Source: CAIXMG01 sp964628065
GTDB lineage: Bacteria > Patescibacteriota > Minisyncoccia > Phycocordibacterales > UBA1006
Length of the DNA stretch: 7,569 nucleotides
NCBI GenBank assembly: GCA_964628065.1
Contig: CAZVLM010000028.1
Coordinates: forward strand, 1 to 7,569
Reading direction: 5' to 3'
Position numbers and translations under genes: made by a program. The notes under the pieces are model-generated. The model had not been told where the DNA came from and did no database searches. It saw only the letters and a list, made by a program, of their open reading frames with translations. Of the stretch, positions 4,798 through 7,569 are shown in pieces (position 1 is the stretch's first letter; each line of letters begins with the position of its first letter).

Positions 4798-6822
4798 ATG
4801 GACGTTGTGGCTGTAAAAAAGAGAATACAAGCCCTAAGGAAGGAAATTGGTAAACATTCCGAGCTTTACCACACTTTAGACACTCCTGAAATTTCTGATG
4901 AAGCGTACGATGCTCTCACTCGAGAGCTTTTAATGCTTGAAGAAAAATACCCTGATTATAAAATAAAGTCCTCGCCTTCTCAAAAAGTGGGTGGAAAAAT
5001 CTTAGAAGGGTTTTCAAAAACGAAGCATCTTGTTCCACAATGGTCCTATGATAACGTTTTTGGATTTGATGAATTGAAGCGATGGGATGAACGCAATAGG
5101 CGAATAGTGCAGAGCGATAAGGTTTGGAATTACTGTTGTGAACTTAAAATAGACGGATTAAAGATTGTTCTTACTTATAAAAACGGAAAGTTAGTAACCG
5201 GAGCTACTCGTGGAGATGGCACGACAGGGGAAGATATTACAGAGAATATTTTAATGATTAAAAGCATTCCTCAGAATATTTCAGATAAAAGAACATTAGT
5301 GGTTGTTGGGGAAGTGTGGATGAAAAAATCCGACCTTGAGAAAATAAACAAGGAACGACTTACTGCAGGCTTGCCACTGTATGCAAATCCAAGAAATTTG
5401 GCGGCGGGGACGCTTCGACAACTTGATACATCTATTGTTGCTTCGCGAGACTTGCAAGTATTTTGCTACGATCTTACGGCAATTGAAGATGAAGAAGCGT
5501 TTGAAACCCATACCGATGAATTGACCTTTCTTAAGAAGGAGGGCTTTAATGTGAATAAGAAAACAAAAATTGTTTCAAGTCTTGAAAAGGTGCAGGAATT
5601 TGTTGACGAGTGGATTCCACTTCGAAGCCATGAAGAGTATGCCGTTGACGGAGTAGTGATCAAACTTGATGACGTATCTATAAGGAAAGTATTGGGTCAC
5701 ACTGCGAAATCGCCTCGTTTTGGTGTTGCTTACAAATTCCCCGCAGAAGAAGTAACCACCATTGTAGAAAATATAGATATTCAGGTGGGACGAACAGGAG
5801 TGCTTACGCCGGTGGCGCACGTAAAACCAGTATTGGTTGCAGGATCTACCGTTGCGCGAGCAACGCTTCATAATCAGGATGAGATTGATAGGCTTGATGT
5901 AAGAGTAGGCGATACGGTTATCTTACGAAAAGCTGGCGATATTATTCCTGAAATCCTCCAAGTTCTAAAAGAATTTCGTCCAAGTAATACAAAGAAATTT
6001 AATCTTCCAGCAACGTGTCCTGTTTGCGGATCTTTGGTAGCACGACGAAAAGGAGGTCTGGGCGACGATTCTGTCGCGCTGTACTGCACCAATCGCCATT
6101 GTCCTGCGCAGTCGCTAGAAAACCTTATTCACTTCGCAAGCAAGAAAGCGATGAATATTGTTGGTATGGGAGAAAAGATTGTGGAGAAATTATTAAGTCA
6201 GGAGCTGATTAAAACACCTCTTGATATATATGGTCTTAAGAAAGAAGACTTAGAACAACTTGAAAAATTTGGAGACGTATCTTCAAGTAATCTTATTGAA
6301 AATATCGAAAAGAGTAAGGTGATCACTCTTTCCAAGTTTCTCTTTGCGCTCGGCATTCATCATGTTGGGGAAGAGACTGCAGACCTTATTGCGCATTCTT
6401 TATCATGGAAATCTAATAAAGATCTCTATACCAAACTTGTTTCGATCACTGATGATGATCTTACGAAAATCGACGGTATTGGTGATACCGTAGCCGAGTC
6501 GTTTGTGGATTATTTTGCAGACGCTGAACATCAAACAGTCGTTCAGGGGCTCCTAGAGATACTTTCTTTTGAGAAACAAACACAATCAAGCCAGAAATTT
6601 GCAGGAATGACATTTGTAATTACTGGAACACTTGAAAGCATGTCGCGCGACGAAGCAAAAGCACTTATTAAGTCTCATGGTGGGAAAGTGTCTTCATCAG
6701 TTTCAAAATCAACGGACTATGTGGTGGTTGGCGAAAATCCAGGATCTAAGTTTGAGGATGCCCAGAAACTAGGCGTCAAAACCCTGACAGAAAAGGAGTT
6801 TTATGCTAAAGTATCCGCATGA
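4798..6822 (+). CDS. ligA: NAD(+)-dependent DNA ligase
   Basis: LigA seals nicks in replication and repair by transferring AMP from NAD+ to a Lys and then to the 5' phosphate. The 674-residue protein has the full domain order. Domain Ia (1-65) keeps the NMN-binding set Tyr24, His25, Asp34, Tyr37 and Asp38, offset by two from E. coli. The adenylation domain has catalytic Lys117 in KIDG, TRGDGTTGEDIT (137-148), GEVWM (171-175), DGVVIKL (284-290) and AYKFP (311-315). An OB fold follows (about 322-400), then a four-Cys zinc finger (Cys407, Cys410, Cys430, Cys435), a helix-hairpin-helix region (about 440-590) and a BRCT domain (about 598-672). One oddity is PQWSYDN (80-86), where most bacteria have PMLSLxN; I recall similar PQWS versions from Parcubacteria. 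No catalytic residue is missing. Its TGA stop overlaps the gatC start as ATGA. Confidence 0.98.
   Translation: MDVVAVKKRIQALRKEIGKHSELYHTLDTPEISDEAYDALTRELLMLEEKYPDYKIKSSPSQKVGGKILEGFSKTKHLVPQWSYDNVFGFDELKRWDERNRRIVQSDKVWNYCCELKIDGLKIVLTYKNGKLVTGATRGDGTTGEDITENILMIKSIPQNISDKRTLVVVGEVWMKKSDLEKINKERLTAGLPLYANPRNLAAGTLRQLDTSIVASRDLQVFCYDLTAIEDEEAFETHTDELTFLKKEGFNVNKKTKIVSSLEKVQEFVDEWIPLRSHEEYAVDGVVIKLDDVSIRKVLGHTAKSPRFGVAYKFPAEEVTTIVENIDIQVGRTGVLTPVAHVKPVLVAGSTVARATLHNQDEIDRLDVRVGDTVILRKAGDIIPEILQVLKEFRPSNTKKFNLPATCPVCGSLVARRKGGLGDDSVALYCTNRHCPAQSLENLIHFASKKAMNIVGMGEKIVEKLLSQELIKTPLDIYGLKKEDLEQLEKFGDVSSSNLIENIEKSKVITLSKFLFALGIHHVGEETADLIAHSLSWKSNKDLYTKLVSITDDDLTKIDGIGDTVAESFVDYFADAEHQTVVQGLLEILSFEKQTQSSQKFAGMTFVITGTLESMSRDEAKALIKSHGGKVSSSVSKSTDYVVVGENPGSKFEDAQKLGVKTLTEKEFYAKVSA
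6804..6812 (+). promoter_or_regulatory. Possible extended -10 element inside the end of ligA, ahead of gatC
   Basis: TGC followed by TAAAGT (6807-6812; 4 of 6 matches to TATAAT) lies exactly 6 nt before the gatC ATG. The spacing matches the stronger elements at 1609, 2838 and 4783, but the hexamer is poorer and lies in ligA coding sequence, so it could be chance. Translation of gatC by coupling through the 4-nt ATGA overlap is an equally good explanation. Confidence 0.35.
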
Positions 6823-7094
6823 CTACAGACGATATTAAGGCCTTGGCAAACCTTGCAAGAATTGCCGTAACGGACGAAGAGGCAGCCGAATATGTGAAGG
6901 ATTTCGGGTCAATTTTAGGCTACGTGGAACAAATTAACAGCGTAGATGTTTCAGGCGTCGATGATATGCCGCTCCAGTCAAATATTGCTCGATTAGATAT
7001 AAATCCACACGATCCCCAGTCTTATAGCCAGAAGTTGCTCGCAGAGGCTCCAGAATCGATGGATGGGTTTTATAAGGTTCAGAAAATCCTTTAA
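6819..7094 (+). CDS. gatC: Asp-tRNA(Asn)/Glu-tRNA(Gln) amidotransferase subunit C
   Basis: GatC is the small subunit that wraps around GatA and links it to GatB in the GatCAB complex, which converts misacylated Glu-tRNA(Gln) and/or Asp-tRNA(Asn) to the correct amide forms. The 91-residue length matches the family (about 95). Family features seen are the N-terminal helix IKALANLARIAVTDEEAAEY (5-24), FGSILGYVEQINSVD (29-43), then the DVSGVDDMPL turn (43-52) and the C-terminal GFYKVQKIL (83-91). The start codon overlaps the ligA stop by 4 nt (ATGA), suggesting translational coupling, and gatA follows after 49 nt. No Shine-Dalgarno is near; GGAG at 6795-6798 is about 20 nt too far upstream. GatC is not catalytic, so no active-site residues are expected. 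Confidence 0.95.
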   Translation: MTTDDIKALANLARIAVTDEEAAEYVKDFGSILGYVEQINSVDVSGVDDMPLQSNIARLDINPHDPQSYSQKLLAEAPESMDGFYKVQKIL

Positions 7095-7106
7095 CTCCAC
7101 CCCTAA

Positions 7107-7131
7107 CCCCTCCTCTTAAAAAGAGGAGGGG
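7107..7131. repeat. Perfect 11-bp palindrome with AAA loop, candidate dispersed repeat
   Basis: CCCCTCCTCTT (7107-7117) pairs perfectly with AAGAGGAGGGG (7121-7131) around AAA, and it is preceded by two copies of ACCCCT (7099-7104, 7106-7111). The base composition is unlike its neighbours. There is no T tract after either arm, so it is a poor terminator. Its right arm carries the only purine-rich Shine-Dalgarno-like run ahead of gatA, with AGGAGG (7124-7129) 14 nt from the ATG. The look resembles REP-like repeats scattered between genes in some genomes; copy number cannot be judged from one window. Confidence 0.72.
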
Positions 7132-7143
7132 AACCGAACACTT

Positions 7144-7569
7144 ATGATTGATTTAAAAACACTTACAATTGAAAAGGCGCATGCAATGCTAATAGCAAAG
7201 GAAATAACAGTAGCAGAACTTGTTGCGGCATATGTAGAAAACGCAAAGAAACAAAATGAAGACATTCGTGCGTTTTTAGAATTCTTCAATACAGATGATG
7301 CAATTGGAAAAGCGCAGGAAATGATTGACTCAGGAACAGCTCATGTATTATGCGGAATTCCTTATGCAGTAAAAGATAATATTTTAGTTGAAGGTCATAT
7401 CGCAAGTGCTGCTTCGAGAATGCTTTCCAATTACACGGCGACTTATAGTGCGACCGTGGTTGAAAAACTTAATAAGGCAGGCGCCATTTGCATTGGAAGA
7501 ACAAACATGGATGATGCGGCGATGGGTTCCTCAACGGAGTCATCTTTTTACGGTATTACAAAAAACCCG
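7144..7569 (+). CDS. gatA: Asp-tRNA(Asn)/Glu-tRNA(Gln) amidotransferase subunit A, 3'-truncated by window edge
   Basis: GatA is the amidase-family subunit that hydrolyses glutamine and passes ammonia to GatB. The first 142 codons are open to the window edge, against roughly 480 in the family. Visible features are the N-terminal helix, then GIPYAVKDNI (71-80) with catalytic Lys77, the VEKLNKAGAICIGRTNMDD region (106-124), and MGSSTESSFYGITKNP, where the window stops just before the expected Gly/Ser-rich GGSSGGS motif holding the cis and nucleophile serines. MDDAAMGSS replaces the common MDEFAMGSS, a mild change. The ATG at 7144 is chosen because it gives the usual N-terminal length. It lies 12 nt after the palindrome, whose right arm offers the only Shine-Dalgarno-like sequence, at a rather long distance. 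gatB is expected downstream or elsewhere. Confidence 0.96.
   Translation, partial: MIDLKTLTIEKAHAMLIAKEITVAELVAAYVENAKKQNEDIRAFLEFFNTDDAIGKAQEMIDSGTAHVLCGIPYAVKDNILVEGHIASAASRMLSNYTATYSATVVEKLNKAGAICIGRTNMDDAAMGSSTESSFYGITKNP

Noticed and set aside
1287..6092. Several minus-strand open frames of 65-108 codons opposite the pilin and ligA genes
   Set aside because: They lie opposite well-supported genes, show no recognisable domain and read as low-quality shadow translations.
6820..6822. TGA as glycine (alternative CPR code) with ligA reading on
   Set aside because: ligA ends normally after its BRCT domain, the overlapping gatC starts there, and no TGA lies inside any recognised gene.
7107..7131. 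Palindrome after gatC as an intrinsic terminator
   Set aside because: No T tract follows on either strand, and it would cut gatA off from gatC within one complex-encoding operon.
1..7569. A wholly new defence, CRISPR or mobile system
   Set aside because: Every long frame has a recognisable pilus or housekeeping identity, and no repeat array, transposase, integrase or toxin-antitoxin pair was seen.

Overview
The window suggests a member of the Candidate Phyla Radiation (Patescibacteria, most likely Parcubacteria-like). This is an inference from several things: tightly packed single-strand genes, almost no Shine-Dalgarno sites at start codons, a string of small type IV prepilins next to pilC and pilD, and a LigA that reads PQWSYDN where most bacteria have PMLSLxN. 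TGA acts as a stop at the ligA/gatC overlap and Trp is encoded by TGG, so code 11 fits and the UGA=Gly code of Gracilibacteria/Absconditabacteria does not. All nine recognised genes are on the + strand.

Region 1 (1-1596) is the end of a type IV pilus operon: a 5'-truncated pilC (inner-membrane platform protein), then a small prepilin with an Asn/Gly-rich tail, closed by a strong symmetrical hairpin terminator. Region 2 (1609-4778) is a second pilus cluster: a four-cysteine prepilin, the prepilin peptidase pilD, a GspH/FimT-like pseudopilin, a GspJ/PilW-like pseudopilin interrupted by a 100-N assembly gap, and a PilX/GspK-like pilin that lacks Glu5. Together these would process, assemble, prime and tip a thin pilus; the ATPases (pilB, pilT) are not in view. 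Region 3 (4783-7569) is housekeeping: NAD-dependent DNA ligase ligA, gatC overlapping it by 4 nt, a 25-nt perfect palindrome, and the first 142 codons of gatA, which run off the end.

The most interesting signal is regulatory. Four start codons (1624, 2853, 4798, 6819) are preceded by the same arrangement, an extended -10 element (TGN plus a TATAAT-like hexamer) exactly 6 nt before the ATG; a fifth (3521) has TACAAT 7 nt before. Transcription should then begin at or next to the A of the ATG, which predicts leaderless mRNAs. In two cases the hexamer overlaps the stop codon of the upstream gene. No CRISPR array, tRNA, rRNA or insertion sequence was seen, and no wholly new multigene system is evident. 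No stretch over 300 bases lacks a gene apart from the unresolved assembly gap, whose true size is unknown.
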